Shown here one piece after another: positions 1-10,559 of a DNA stretch of 64,000 bases; the first letter of the stretch is position 1, and each line of letters opens with the position of its first letter. Position numbers and translations under genes: made by a program. Location of the stretch: positions 1,991,799 through 2,055,798 of the forward strand of contig SCFE01000053.1 in NCBI GenBank assembly GCA_004352715.1, given 5' to 3'. The stretch is from Hofstenia miamia (taxonomy: Eukaryota; Xenacoelomorpha; Acoela). The notes under the pieces were generated by a model. That model was not told where the DNA came from. It did not search any database and saw nothing but the letters and a program-made list of their open reading frames with translations.

Positions 1-321
1 GGTAAGTATGGGTCATGCGTCAATAGAGCTGACCCACTTGTAATACTGGCAGCACATTTTTATAAAATAAGTAGTACTCAAAATCACGTAGTGATCTTTC
101 AATTTGAATACATGCTTTTGTTTTGAACTGTGAGTAATACTGAATCCTACAGTAGTCAATTAACTGTTTGTAAACCATATTAGCCCTTCCTGAACAGAGT
201 TGCAAGTGACCCACGTGGGTGACCTCCTTACGTGGGTAAGTATGGGTCATGCGTCAATAGAGCTGACCCACTTGTAATACTGGCAGCACATTTTTATAAA
301 ATAAGTAGTACTCAAAATCAC
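1..321. repeat. 87-bp direct repeat (1-87 and 235-321), 234-bp period
   Basis: Bases 1-87 recur without visible change at 235-321. Each copy holds an inverted pair, TGGGTCA followed about 15 bases later by TGACCCA. The first copy touches the window edge, so the repeat may extend upstream. It lies just 5' of the hAT transposase remnant, and a similar GGGTCA...TGACCCACTTG arrangement occurs at 2346-2440 on its other side. It is therefore probably subterminal sequence of that hAT element. Exact transposon ends were not found. Confidence 0.7.
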
Positions 322-459
322 TGAAAAAAAACTGCAAACACCAGCTGTGTTTTGACAATCTGGCCAGTAACGGTTTCATAGTAGCCAGCAAATACATCGC
401 TTTATTAGACGTAATATCTATTGTATAATACCGGCTCTTTCATCATTAACTTCTGAGGT

Positions 460-2290
460 TTGGTCTAATTTTGGATATATTTATGATGAAAATGACGCCG
501 AATTATCCTGCTGGGTTGCTTGCAAAAATGTTCTGTATCTTATAGATACAAAAGAAAAGATCAGGATGGTGTACTAAAGAAGATGGCAATGAAAAATCTA
601 TCTGATCACTTGAAACAGTGTACTCATTCTCTAAGCAAATCTTCACAAAGCTTGCTTAAATTCCTACGAAGAGATATTCGATTGACAGAAAAAGAAAAAA
701 GAATCATCTTCTATCAAAGATGTTACTTTGAAAATGGTTTCATTTAATTTTGTTGGCAATGCAGGACTTCATGATCTTGCTCAATCACTTATCGATTTGG
801 GATTCAAGTACAACGGAGCAAATGCTGATAAAATACTGTATTCAATTGAAACTATTAGAAGCCATGCTTTAAGAAAGAGTGTGCAAGTTCATACGATTAA
901 GGAAAATGTTTTTAACGCCGCATTAAAAAGCGAGGTGTCATTTTTTACGAAATTGACAACTGATGATGTTAGGAAAAAAAGCAATAATGGAATTTTCCGT
1001 TTTCTGGATTGATCCTAAATCTGGTATTCTCAAACACGCTCTTTACAAATGCTCACGATTTATTGGTAACAATGATGCTGCAAATATTTGCAATGTCATT
1101 GACACAAATTTGGAAGAGTTATGATGCAGCCTCAACCAACTCCGTGCACTACTGATTTGGGTAGTAATATTCTTATGCGACAAAGCAAAATTTAGAATAA
1201 ATTGTGCTTGTCACCATTTAAATTCTTGCATTAATGACTCCTGGAAACAGGCAATTGGAATTGATAATGATTTATCAGAATTATATGATGTTGTTAAGGA
1301 CTTAGTCAAGTATCACAATCAAACATCGGCTCTTAAGTGTGCATTTCCTATTACACTAAAACAAGGAGGTGATACCCGTCCATGGAGATCTTTAAGCGAA
1401 ATGATATCATCCGTATTGAAAAGCTATGACAGCTGCTATGAATTCCTGAAGGATCGCAAGGATCTTAGTTAATCGAATTGACAAATTCTTGTTGGAGGAA
1501 ATTTGCCAATATCTTGAACCCTTTGGACCATTGTTCGATATGTTGGAGTTTTCGCATATTCCAAGTTTTCAAAATGTCTTACCATCTTAATATGTTTTAC
1601 ATCGTCACTGTAATGCATATAATTCATCGACTTCTCGTGCCACATTGAAGAAAACGTTTCATGGTGCGCTCAATTCCAAATTTTGGACATCAATAACTCA
1701 ATTTCATTTCATAGCAACATTCCTCGATGTGACTCTATGTTCCTTTTCTTTTGTTGATAATGAGGAGAACAAGGAGAGTTTCCTATCTCAAATACATGAT
1801 GAAATGCTGCCAAAAATGTTAGAAGCATAATATGAAAACATCATTCTCGACAAACATTGATAATATGGAAAGCACAACCGAGTCAACTATTCAGCAAAGA
1901 AAATGCCAAAAACTGGATCTCTTTGCTAATTGTCAAGTATGCGCTTGCAGCACTAAGCCAAGCGATACAATATTTACATATGATAAATTCAAGAAAAAAA
2001 TGCAAAACAGAGGTTAGGAGATATGTTAATTTTGACAATAATATTTCTAATGAAAATCAACATTTGTTTGATCGTTTAATGTTTTGGCATAAAAAGCGAT
2101 TCGAGTTTCCTATACTTTCAGCTATTGCTCGCCAGATATTTGTGATTCAAGCAGCATCTGCAGAGTCAGAAAGGCATTTTTTGCCTTGAATCGTATTATC
2201 ATGCTTTCAAGAAACCAACTTACAGATAAAACTTTGGAGGCGCTTTCTGTTCTTGCGCATGCATATAAAACTGATTTGATATGTTAACAA
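460..2290 (+). pseudogene. Decayed hAT-family transposase
   Basis: Conceptual translation in several + frames gives a hAT transposase in the right order. An N-terminal BED/TTF-like part lies near 470-700 (FGYIYDENDAELSCWVACK, then DHLKQC), followed by SFNFVGNAGLHDLAQ at 731-800. The RINCACHHLN motif, typical of the hAT catalytic fold, is near 1197-1226. The C-terminal dimerisation domain is at 2046-2290, with FWHKKRFEFPILSAIARQ, then ASAESERHF and LSRNQLTDKTLEALSVLAH. A hAT transposase excises and reinserts its own element using terminal repeats and 8-bp target duplications. At least five frameshifts or stops (near 740, 1010, 1125, 1830 and 2189) make this copy inactive. Family assignment is secure; the subfamily (ZBED-like) is inferred. 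Confidence 0.8.
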
Positions 2291-2321
2291 AATTTTTTGA
2301 GGAAATACATTTTATTTCTTA

Positions 2322-2970
2322 ATTTTTGCCCCTATAATTTTAAATTCTGATGGGTCAGTAGGTCAGCCCTGCGTGGGCCGTGAGTCAATGAACGTGGATG
2401 ACCGTGAGCAGTGGGTCAGTAGAATTGACCCACTTGGAACACGTGCTACTAGTTGTCCCTATCCACGTCAAAGAGGTGTTACCAGATGAAAATAAAGAAT
2501 TCTTGCACTCAGATAAACGTACAGATTTTACCCCAGATCTGTGCCCAGAAAAAATACTAAATTTGAGTCAAAGCATTGCACGAAGGCTTGAGTACAAGTG
2601 TTTCTTTGCAAATATGTTTTGTGATCAACATCGAANNNNNNNNNNNNNNNNNNNNNATTTTTGCCCCTATAATTTTAAATTCTGATGGGTCAGTAGGTCA
2701 GCCCTGCGTGGGCCGTGAGTCAATGAACGTGGATGACCGTGAGCAGTGGGTCAGTAGAATTGACCCACTTGGAACACGTGCTACTAGTTGTCCCTATCCA
2801 CGTCAAAGAGGTGTTACCAGATGAAAATAAAGAATTCTTGCACTCAGATAAACGTACAGATTTTACCCCAGATCTGTGCCCAGAAAAAATACTAAATTTG
2901 AGTCAAAGCATTGCACGAAGGCTTGAGTACAAGTGTTTCTTTGCAAATATGTTTTGTGATCAACATCGAA
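2322..2970. repeat. 314-bp direct duplication flanking a 21-N gap
   Basis: Bases 2322-2635 are repeated, as far as I can read exactly, at 2657-2970, with only the gap 2636-2656 between them. The left copy ends at the gap in the same bases (CAACATCGAA) that continue into unique sequence after the right copy. An exact duplication meeting at a short gap is what results when two overlapping contigs are placed end to end. The sequence includes the right side of the hAT remnant and part of an unassigned ORF. Confidence 0.9.
2636..2656. other. Assembly gap, 21 N
   Basis: Run of N between the two copies of the 314-bp duplication; probably a false gap over a contig overlap. Confidence 0.95.
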
Positions 2971-3065
2971 ATCATTTGAGGAATATCTATGTGACGTGTT
3001 TTAACATTTTTTGTAATAATTTTCGCAAAAAATGTAGGGACTTGTCAAAAGTTTCATTTGTGTAA
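2733..3065 (+). CDS. Unassigned ORF fragment, possibly a last exon
   Basis: An open frame ends at 3065 in a TAA. Its later two-thirds, from about 2790, has ordinary protein-like composition (KEVLPDENKEFLHSDKRTDF, then CPEKILNLSQSIARRLEYK and a Cys/Asn-rich tail). Its first 50 bases are subterminal hAT sequence, so the ATG at 2733 is unlikely to be a natural start. An AATAAA lies just downstream near 3084. A truncated copy of the frame is at 2398-2635, through the duplication. I recognise no family. It could be the 3' exon of a host gene interrupted by the hAT element, or chance. Confidence 0.2.
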   Translation: MTVSSGSVELTHLEHVLLVVPIHVKEVLPDENKEFLHSDKRTDFTPDLCPEKILNLSQSIARRLEYKCFFANMFCDQHRNHLRNIYVTCFNIFCNNFRKKCRDLSKVSFV

Positions 3066-3099
3066 ACATTTAAAAGTTTTAAGAATAAATAGTAATTTT

Positions 3100-5070
3100 T
3101 TAAGTCTGTTCTAAATGTTTTTTAATAAATTATTTAACAATTTTACTAATGCCATTTATTTAATATCATTAATATTGCAAAACACCTATCTAAATGTCTA
3201 ACTTTCCGCCTCCTATTTCAAATATGTGCTGCAGATGGTCTGGCCGTGTTTTAAGTAGGTCCTGGATTGACCCAAACCCACAGCTCATTTACTGTTTCAA
3301 AATGGGTCTGGACCGACTCGACAGTTGGTCCAACTTGGCTCAATTGTTTACCCTAGGCCCGCAATCTTTAGTCAAATGGCCTGTATTTTACTAAAACCAA
3401 TAAAATGTTTACCAAACAGAAATTATATAGAAAAACAAGAAAATCCATATGAACTACAAGCCTGGAATATAGTCTATTGAACACGAACCGCAAAACAAAT
3501 TCATTATATATATGCAAGATTAGCCAAAACTTGTGGCCCTCACTTCAACCAGCATTTCATTAATTTCTCACCAGATGATCTCCTCCACAGCCCACATAAA
3601 ATAGTTGCTTTTGTCTCGGCCCAGCCCGCGGCTCTCTTGGGCTTCGTAAGCCCGCAACATACGAGGTACAACCAGGCCTGATTCAATCCCTGCTAATTCC
3701 CATCCTACAAAATATTGCGTAGGACGTAGGTGAGCACTTATAATGACGAAGTATTATTGGACAGGGTCGGCCGTCAAAAGAACATAAGAAAGCTGATATC
3801 AGATCATGCTTCATTTGACCAAGTTAGGAAACTGTTTTGTGTAACCTGTATTTTTCTAAAATTTGTTTAAATAAACTATTTGCATTATTGAATAATATCT
3901 GTGAAGTACAAAAAGTACCCCAAACCGTATCCACGTAGTAAAAAAGTAAACTGTTTCTAACTGTTAAATAACGGTAGGACCACTGTGAATCAAATTAATT
4001 AGCGCTAAATTAAAACCGGTGATTAACCAACTCCACGATTAAGGAAGAAATAATTAGCAACAGTAAACTCTTTGAACTTGTGAAATCGAATTTTAATGTG
4101 ACTAATTTATGAGCAAGCTAAGCAATTAATGAAACTATGCCGCAAATCAAATTACGGTCCTTTTCCCATTATAACCGAGTCGACCTGCTGCGATTCGCCC
4201 CGCTTGAAGAAATCTGTGTTCTCATTTATTTGTTCACCCCGATTTGAGTTGCAGCGAGGCGACTCACCTGTAATGGGAACACGTTCACCCCGCTGCCAAT
4301 CTACTCAGTTCATTTCATTAAAGAGGGGCGAAAGTTATACTGCTGCGAAAAATCAAATGGGAACACTTTCGCCCCACTGTTATTCTCAATGTACAACAAC
4401 AATTTGTCCCATATCTTCTAGATTTTCGCAATAACTAGTATTTTGTCAATATCTCTGTGTGCTGTCTTCAAGTCAAGAAGTAATCAAAATAAGTTCATTT
4501 ATTTAGGTAATTAGCTTCGTTTTCACCAGAAATTTTGAGGAAATTTCTGAATTTGAATGGTAAATCCACTTCATTTAGGAGTCAATACGCAACCATTTGT
4601 GAAAGAATTTGAAGAATTCTATAAATTTTAATGCATAAGGGTTAAGTTTAAGTCTCAGTTGTTGCAAATATTCAAACACAATGCATGTGGTTTTAAATAG
4701 AATTGTGAGTACCTTAATACATTTACATGTACAATTCAATATCATTACTCTTGAAAACATGTCCGCAATGATCTCATCGCAAAATTATGTGATCACAATT
4801 AAGTTCATCGAGAAGGAACATTATATATGGTCGATGTAATTCTCGTTCCAAAACTTTTAGACGTTGCCGGAGAACCTTCTTCCATTGCAATTGCAATCAT
4901 ACCATGCAAGGGTGCGCAATTATAAGCCAATTAAATTCAAATGGAATTTCAAAAGATTTCTCCTAATTAGAGGGGTTAATAATCTCAATGAATTAATCTC
5001 ATCATTATCTTCGTGACAAGCCTCAAATTTACTTGTTTGTACTTTTCTGTAATTGGGGAGATTAAAAACA
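3100..5070. other. No gene seen
   Basis: AT-rich sequence with two more GC-rich patches. The patch at 3230-3390 and 3600-3720 has GGTC/GGCC-type words, and that at 4140-4380 is listed separately. No protein family, RNA gene or complete transposon was recognised. Confidence 0.5.
4190..4380. repeat. Cluster of TTCRCCCCRMT motifs
   Basis: The core TTCGCCCCGCTT, TTCACCCCGATT, TTCACCCCGCTG and TTCGCCCCACTG occurs at about 4194, 4233, 4284 and 4368, with an inverted match (GAGGGGCGAAAG) near 4322. Two copies share the longer context GGGAACAC followed by the motif. Spacing is uneven (39, 51, 84 bases), so this is not a simple tandem repeat. Its role is unknown. Confidence 0.55.
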
Positions 5071-5077
5071 TGTGCTA

Positions 5078-5102
5078 TAGTTGGCTGCAAAAAAAATGAG
5101 AC
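5078..5102 (+). repeat. Left terminal inverted repeat of the Tc1/mariner element
   Basis: 25 bases beginning TAGTTGGCTGC, exact reverse complement of 6491-6515, preceded by a TA target site. Confidence 0.9.
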
Positions 5103-5197
5103 TAGAAAAAAGGCATATTACTTTTGAACTACTGAACGTAACAACTCAAGAAAGGTAAGATTTTAAAGATACATTAAAGGACTATAAGTAAAAAGCA

Positions 5198-6284
5198 TCA
5201 AAGTCTAATTTGTTTTCCTCCTGTAGAAATAACTTCATTCAAACGAACTGAAACTGATTTCATTAAATTTGACTTCATTTCAGATGTCAAAATGTGTTGA
5301 CTTTCTTGGATTCTTTCTTTTAAATCGGATATATTTTTCGGATTTTTCTTCTCAACGTTATTTTTCAATATCTGCCACACGTTTTCGATTGGAGAAAGAT
5401 CAGCAGAACTTGGTGGCCATTGCAAAAACTGGATATTATTTTCAGAAAACCAATTTTTTGTCTTTGNNNNNNNNNNNNNNNNNNNNNNNNNNNNNNNNNN
5501 NNNNNNNNNNNNNNNNNNNNNNNNNNNNNNNNNNNNNNNNNNNNNNNNNNNNNNNNNNNNNNNNNNNNNNNNNNNNNNNNNNNNNNNNNNNNNNNNNNNN
5601 NNNNNNNNNNNNNNNNNNNNNNNNNNNNNNNNNNNNNNNNNNNNNNNNNNNNNNNNNNNNNNNNNNNNNNNNNNNNNNNNNNNNNNNNNNNNNNNNNNNN
5701 NNNNNNNNNNNNNNNNNNNNNNNNNNNNNNNNNNNNNNNNNNNNNNNNNNNNNNNNNNNNNNNNNNNNNNNNNNNNNNNNNNNNNNNNNNNNNNNNNNNN
5801 NNNNNNNNNNNNNNNNNNNNNNNNNNNNNNNNNNNNNNNNNNNNNNNNNNNNNNNNNNNNNNNNNNNNNNNNNNNNNNNNNNNNNNNNNNNNNNNNNNNN
5901 NNNNNNNNNNNNNNNNNNNNNNNNNNNNNNNNNNNNNNNNNNNNNNNNNNNNNNNNNNNNNNNNNNNNNNNNNNNNNNNNNNNNNNNNNNNNNNNNNNNN
6001 NNNNNNNNNNNNNNNNNNNNNNNNNNNNNNNNNNNNNNNNNNNNNNNNNNNNNNNNNNNNNNNNNNNNNNNNNNNNNNNNNNNNNNNNNNNNNNNNNNNN
6101 NNNNNNNNNNNNNNNNNNNNNNNNNNNNNNNNNNNNNTTTTCCAATAATTTTTCGAGGGCGTCCACTTCCTTTTCTTCTTTTGAGAGATTCTCCTTGTCG
6201 AATTTTTTTCAGCTTTCGAAAATAAGTTGATCGAGAAATTTGCGATGTCGCAAAGGCGTTTTCAAGCTGTTCCAACCTTTCCAT
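5198..6284 (-). CDS. Tc1-like transposase, central part unsequenced
   Basis: Reading leftward from an ATG at 6284, the first ~50 residues carry a helix-turn-helix DNA-binding region and the basic GRPR linker (RRKGSGRPRK) typical of Tc1 transposases. Residues 50-270 fall in the gap 5467-6137. After the gap the last ~90 residues include LQWPPSSADLSPIENVWQIL, the conserved block carrying the final catalytic acidic residue (E of IEN). The protein stops at 5198. The enzyme cuts and pastes the element at TA sites. The two visible parts are open, but they are not in one continuous frame across the N run (the N-terminal frame closes inside it as numbered). Either the gap length is wrong or there is a frameshift, so activity cannot be judged. 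Confidence 0.8.
5467..6137. other. Assembly gap, 671 N, inside the Tc1 transposase
   Basis: Run of N hiding most of the catalytic core, including the first two catalytic Asp residues. Confidence 0.95.
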
Positions 6285-6490
6285 TCCGAAGAAAACAAGT
6301 AGAAACTTTGCAAAGCAAAAAAATTTGTTTGGTAAGTGTTTTCCAATAGTTACGAAGTACCAGTTTAATTAATTAACTTTTTTGTTTGACCATTTTAAAG
6401 TTCACAAAATTTTCGTTGTCTTTTATTTTTATAGTTTTCCTCTAAAACGTCTCAATACGTTTCCACAAAGCGTGAAAAAATAGGTGTTCA

Positions 6491-6515
6491 GTCTCATTTT
6501 TTTTGCAGCCAACTA
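6491..6515 (-). repeat. Right terminal inverted repeat of the Tc1/mariner element
   Basis: Exact reverse complement of 5078-5102, followed by TA. Confidence 0.9.
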
Positions 6516-6589
6516 TAAATATGAATTATTATTTTTTATTAGTAATAAATTTAGTGCCTCAATCTAACGAAACTAAAATTTTTAAGGCA

Positions 6590-6765
6590 TTGCACAAATT
6601 ATTAAAAAAAATTTCACAATTGTGTAAATTACCTTGGTGTAATAATAGACAATGATTTAAAATTAGATAATTTTCTTTCCGAAAAATTGAATAAGATGGC
6701 ATCTGGAGTCATTTAGAAAACACGTTTCATGTAAACTAATTAATTCATTTGTACTGAGTCAGTTT
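6590..6765 (+). pseudogene. LINE reverse-transcriptase C-terminal fragment
   Basis: A short frame near 6630-6715 reads CVNYLGVIIDNDLKLDNFLS then KLNKMASGV. This matches the segment just after the RT palm in the other CR1-like LINE copies here (compare 16950-17035). It ends abruptly and is followed by endonuclease sequence of another copy, so it is a truncated fragment caught between insertions. Confidence 0.6.
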
Positions 6766-6769
6766 AAAT

Positions 6770-7480
6770 AATATAAATGAATTATATAATCCAAACCCTA
6801 GTTTGTTTGAAATCCATTGTATAAATAGTTTAGAGAGGGGTGGTGGCTTATTAATAATTATTCCAAAATCAATGAAATCGAAACGCAGAAGATATCTCGA
6901 ATTCAAACATAAAATTTTTGAGTCCCTTTGGATTGAGCTCAATTTCAAAATTAATTCTTCGGAAACCGAACTACTAAATGTTTGCTAAAATCCAAATATA
7001 AACTACATTTTACACTTTTACGATTATAAGTCTACAGAAATTGAAAATGCAATTCTGTAAAAAAATACATAAGTATTTTAGGTGATTTCAATGCTAAATA
7101 CTTGAATCTTAACGAATCACACAAATTGGATAGCATCTGGGACATTTTTGATATCAAAATTATTAATAAGTCCAACTCGATATTCAAATTTGATAGATTA
7201 TTTTCTTTCAGATATCCCAATCCCTCACTTAAATTTCATTTAGTGATCACAATCTTTGTGTTTACGCCTGTAACTCCAAATTTGATGTTAAAACAAAAAA
7301 TAATATTTTCCAGAGATTTTATTAACTTTGATGAAAAAACTTTTATGAAACTCTTAAGGAACATTTCATTTAATTATGTTTGCACATTATCGAAAGGCGA
7401 CTACATGCTGAGATTGATTACCGGGGAAATTACTCAAGCATTAAACAAAGTCCCTTCAATCAAGAGCTAAGTAATTAATA
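6770..7480 (+). pseudogene. LINE ORF2 endonuclease domain (copy A), frameshifted
   Basis: Translated pieces match the apurinic-type endonuclease domain of CR1-like LINEs. RGGGLLIIIPKSMK is at about 6836-6877, followed by ESLWIEL, then GDFNAKYLNL at about 7081-7110 (the GDFN catalytic block). SDHNLCVY can be read near 7233-7260 in another frame. The domain nicks target DNA to prime reverse transcription. Several frameshifts and stops break it. No ORF1 or 2A-like segment precedes it, so the copy is 5'-truncated or interrupted. Confidence 0.65.
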
Positions 7481-9190
7481 TAAATTCGAAAATTGCTTTT
7501 GATCAAACTCATGATGCCGATGTAATCGCAAAATCCCAAGCAAGCACCCCTAATTGGACTAATTATGAACGCGCAAAGCAATTGATCACACCGCAAAAAG
7601 ACCTATGATGCTAAAATATGGAATTATTTTGAGCAAATGAATAAATCAAATAGAAAATGGAACTTTGTGAGCCAAACGATTGGAAAAAATAAAAGTTCAT
7701 CTACTAACATTAAGGAAATACGTTTTAAAACTAAGCTTTATGGAAATAAGAAACGTAGCAAACATTTTAAACGATACTTTTGCAAAAACGGGAAATTTTC
7801 ATTTTAACTCTCATGATACATATCAAGAACGTGTATGCCAACTGAAATAAAACTTTAAATTTAATTTTAATTTAATTTCTTCTCATGATTTAATGAAAGT
7901 AATCAAAGAACCAGACACAACAAAATCTTGTGGTTCAAGTAATCTACCATATTTTCATAATAAAAAAATGCTTTTATATATTTGAAGAATACATCCTGTT
8001 AGTTTTCAACAATGTATTATCGCTAATAATTTTCCCGAAGTTTTGAAATATTCGGATATCTCACCACTATATAAGAAAGGAGATCCTCTCGATCCATTTA
8101 ATTACCGACCAATAAGTATAACGAATCCCTTTTCTAAAATTTTTGAATAACTTTTAGCTGCCCAAACGTTTAATTATTATTATTTAAAATATAATCTAAA
8201 TAATAAATTTTTCTAGGGCGGTTGCATTTTTACACCTTAGTAAGGCATTCAATTCTGTGGATTTTACCGTTTTAAAAACAAAATCATTTGAACAGGGCTT
8301 CAGTCATTTAGCTGTACATCTTATAATGCATTTTTTGAACAATCGAAAACAGCGTGCAAAATTGGACTGATTTTTTTTCAGACTATACAAATACAAATCT
8401 TGGAGTTCCGCAAGGCACAGTATTAGGGCCTATCTTATTTGCACTCTATGTAAACGATATGTCTCAATCATTAAAAAAGGGAACTATTTAACAATACCAC
8501 TGATGCCACATGTATTATTAGAACATCGAAAAATCCATTTCACGCTACTAAGTTTTTGACTAAAGACATTGAATCACTGATTACATATATTGATAATAAT
8601 AGATTAAAAATTAAAGCAAATAAAACTCAATTTATCATATATGCACCAAAAAATATCAAAAGATTTCTGAGAATATCAAAATTAACATAAATAAAAGTAA
8701 TTGGGCAATGTAAATCAGTATGTTATTTAGGAGTAACAATTGATCAAGATTTAACATTTAATGAATTTTTGTCTTTAAAATTAAGAAAAATTGCATCTGA
8801 AATTAAATTTTTATATTTTTTATGGCACCTAAGGAATTCATATCATAAACAGCGTATTAATTCTTTTGTAATCAGTGAATTTAGTTATTGCTGCTTTCTC
8901 TTTCAACATATAAATGCTAGAAATAGAACATCATTATCAATCATAGCTCAAATGCCTTTAAGTTCCTAAATGTTTTCCTAAAGCACAATCAAAGAAACAG
9001 AAAACTTTTTAGCAATATCAATCGCAAAGATTCCTTTACATTTATGTGTTCTAAATTGTGGAATGATTTCAATGTGGAAATTAAAACTGAAAAAAATTAT
9101 AAACATTTTTAAAAAAAGAAAATTTGGCTGAAAAAGCAATCATTAATTGGAATTGCAAATGAATTAAGCACCTGGACTCAATTTATATAA
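7480..9190 (+). pseudogene. LINE ORF2 reverse transcriptase (copy A), frameshifted
   Basis: RT blocks appear in order. SDISPLYKKGDPLDPFNYRP lies near 8050-8110, HLSKAFNSVD near 8233, FLNNRKQRA near 8333, and GVPQGTVLGPILFALYVNDM near 8403-8462. A degraded YADD site follows near 8490 (the tyrosine-alanine-aspartate run is broken by frameshift). YLGVTIDQDLTFNEFLSLKL is near 8722-8780, and the C-terminal FLYFLWHLRNSYHKQRINSF is near 8808. The enzyme would copy the element's RNA at the nicked target. Stops and the lost catalytic site make it dead. It runs into a 3' UTR and a TTA-type tail at 9318. Confidence 0.75.
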
Positions 9191-9321
9191 ATTTTAAGCT
9201 CTTTAAGTAAGGTGCATAATTATATTTTTGTATATTTATATTTGCTTGTGTGTATTTGTTTGTGTGTTAGTTTGTAGTTATTGTTATTGACTTATGCAAT
9301 AAATTTGCTTTAACTTTTATT

Positions 9322-9376
<55 letters not shown>
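9190..9376 (+). repeat. LINE 3' UTR and (TTA)n tail
   Basis: After the RT fragment come ~110 bases of AT-rich 3' UTR, the words GCAATAAATTTGCTTTAACTT near 9297, and a (TTA)n microsatellite from about 9318 to the gap at 9377. A very similar ending is at 10510-10555. The microsatellite appears to be the family's own 3' tail. Confidence 0.7.
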
Positions 9377-9947
9377 NNNNNNNNNNNNNNNNNNNNNNNN
9401 NNNNNNNNNNNNNNNNNNNNNNNNNNNNNNNNNNNNNNNNNNNNNNNNNNNNNNNNNNNNNNNNNNNNNNNNNNNNNNNNNNNNNNNNNNNNNNNNNNNN
9501 NNNNNNNNNNNNNNNNNNNNNNNNNNNNNNNNNNNNNNNNNNNNNNNNNNNNNNNNNNNNNNNNNNNNNNNNNNNNNNNNNNNNNNNNNNNNNNNNNNNN
9601 NNNNNNNNNNNNNNNNNNNNNNNNNNNNNNNNNNNNNNNNNNNNNNNNNNNNNNNNNNNNNNNNNNNNNNNNNNNNNNNNNNNNNNNNNNNNNNNNNNNN
9701 NNNNNNNNNNNNNNNNNNNNNNNNNNNNNNNNNNNNNNNNNNNNNNNNNNNNNNNNNNNNNNNNNNNNNNNNNNNNNNNNNNNNNNNNNNNNNNNNNNNN
9801 NNNNNNNNNNNNNNNNNNNNNNNNNNNNNNNNNNNNNNNNNNNNNNNNNNNNNNNNNNNNNNNNNNNNNNNNNNNNNNNNNNNNNNNNNNNNNNNNNNNN
9901 NNNNNNNNNNNNNNNNNNNNNNNNNNNNNNNNNNNNNNNNNNNNNNN
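9377..9947. other. Assembly gap, 571 N
   Basis: Run of N beginning inside a (TTA)n tract and ending inside a - strand LINE fragment; the tract may have caused the gap. Confidence 0.95.
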
Positions 9948-10252
9948 CCCTGTGGCTTGTGCTCATACCACTTGTCTCCTGCTTCTAACCCATGCTGCCT
10001 GCTCAAACTCCAGTGTACCATTCTTCCCACCTTGTCGTGCCTGAACTTGTACTCATTCTGTGCCAACTTCTCACAGCCTGCTATCAGATGATCTACTGTC
10101 TCCGCCTCTTTCTTACATAGCCTACACTTATCACTTACTTCTACTCTTCTGTCTATATGCTTCTTCACCCAGTTTGTTCTTATTGCTTGCTCCTGTGCTG
10201 CCATTATTAGTGCTTCTGTTTCTCTCTTCAGTCCTTCCTTCTTTAACCACAT
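9948..10252 (-). pseudogene. LINE ORF2 C-terminal zinc-knuckle fragment of another family
   Basis: Reading leftward from 10252, about 100 open residues include CRLCKKEAETVDHLIAGCEK (C-x2-C-x8-H-x4-C), then YKFRHDKVGRMVHWSLSRQ and DKWYEHKPQ before the gap. This Cys/His motif followed by HW and KWYEH is the conserved C-terminal tail of a widespread invertebrate LINE ORF2. Sequence composition is GC-richer and better preserved than the neighbouring CR1-like copies, so the insertion is younger. Only the tail is present. The 5' edge abuts a (TTA)n tract at 10271, suggesting insertion into that microsatellite. Confidence 0.75.
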
Positions 10253-10268
10253 GTTGCTCTCTTCTCTA

Positions 10269-10270
<2 letters not shown>

Positions 10271-10310
<40 letters not shown>
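10271..10310. repeat. (TTA)n microsatellite
   Basis: About 13 perfect TTA units between the - strand LINE fragment and a + strand LINE 3' end. Confidence 0.95.
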
Positions 10311-10311
<1 letters not shown>

Positions 10312-10557
10312 AAACAGTATACATTAGCGGACGGTAATACAATTCATGCATTCAAAACATACATCCAACATTGAGTACCTACACAAAAATTTACTAAAAC
10401 ATTTATTATACTATTATATATTGTACATATTAATTTGTATTTAATTATTTGTTTATGTTTTATTTTTTTTGTCATGTGTTAGTTTTTAGATTTTTGTATA
10501 CCTATATTGCGCAATACATTTTCTCTGACTCTTATTATTTTTATTATTATTAAAGAT
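10311..10557 (+). mobile_element. LINE 3' end fragment with TTA-type tail
   Basis: The start can be read as the last residues of an ORF2 (TLADGNTIHAFKTYIQH, stop at 10374). Then follow a TATA/TTTTT-rich 3' UTR and GCGCAATACATTTTCTCTGAC with a short TTATTATTTTTATTATTATTA tail. The ending resembles that of copy A at 9295-9376, so this is the tail of a related copy whose body is missing. Confidence 0.55.
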
Positions 10558-10559
10558 TA

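Larger units (their letters stand above)
5078..6515 (-). mobile_element. Tc1/mariner transposon with perfect 25-bp TIRs
   Basis: The ends 5078-5102 and 6491-6515 are perfect inverted repeats starting TAGTTGGCTGC. Each is flanked by TA (5076-5077 and 6516-6517), the target duplication expected for Tc1/mariner. The spanned length of 1,438 bp fits the superfamily, but 671 bases inside are N (5467-6137), so the true length is uncertain. Both visible ends of a transposase lie inside on the - strand. Undiverged TIRs suggest fairly recent insertion compared with the LINE copies alongside. Confidence 0.9.
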
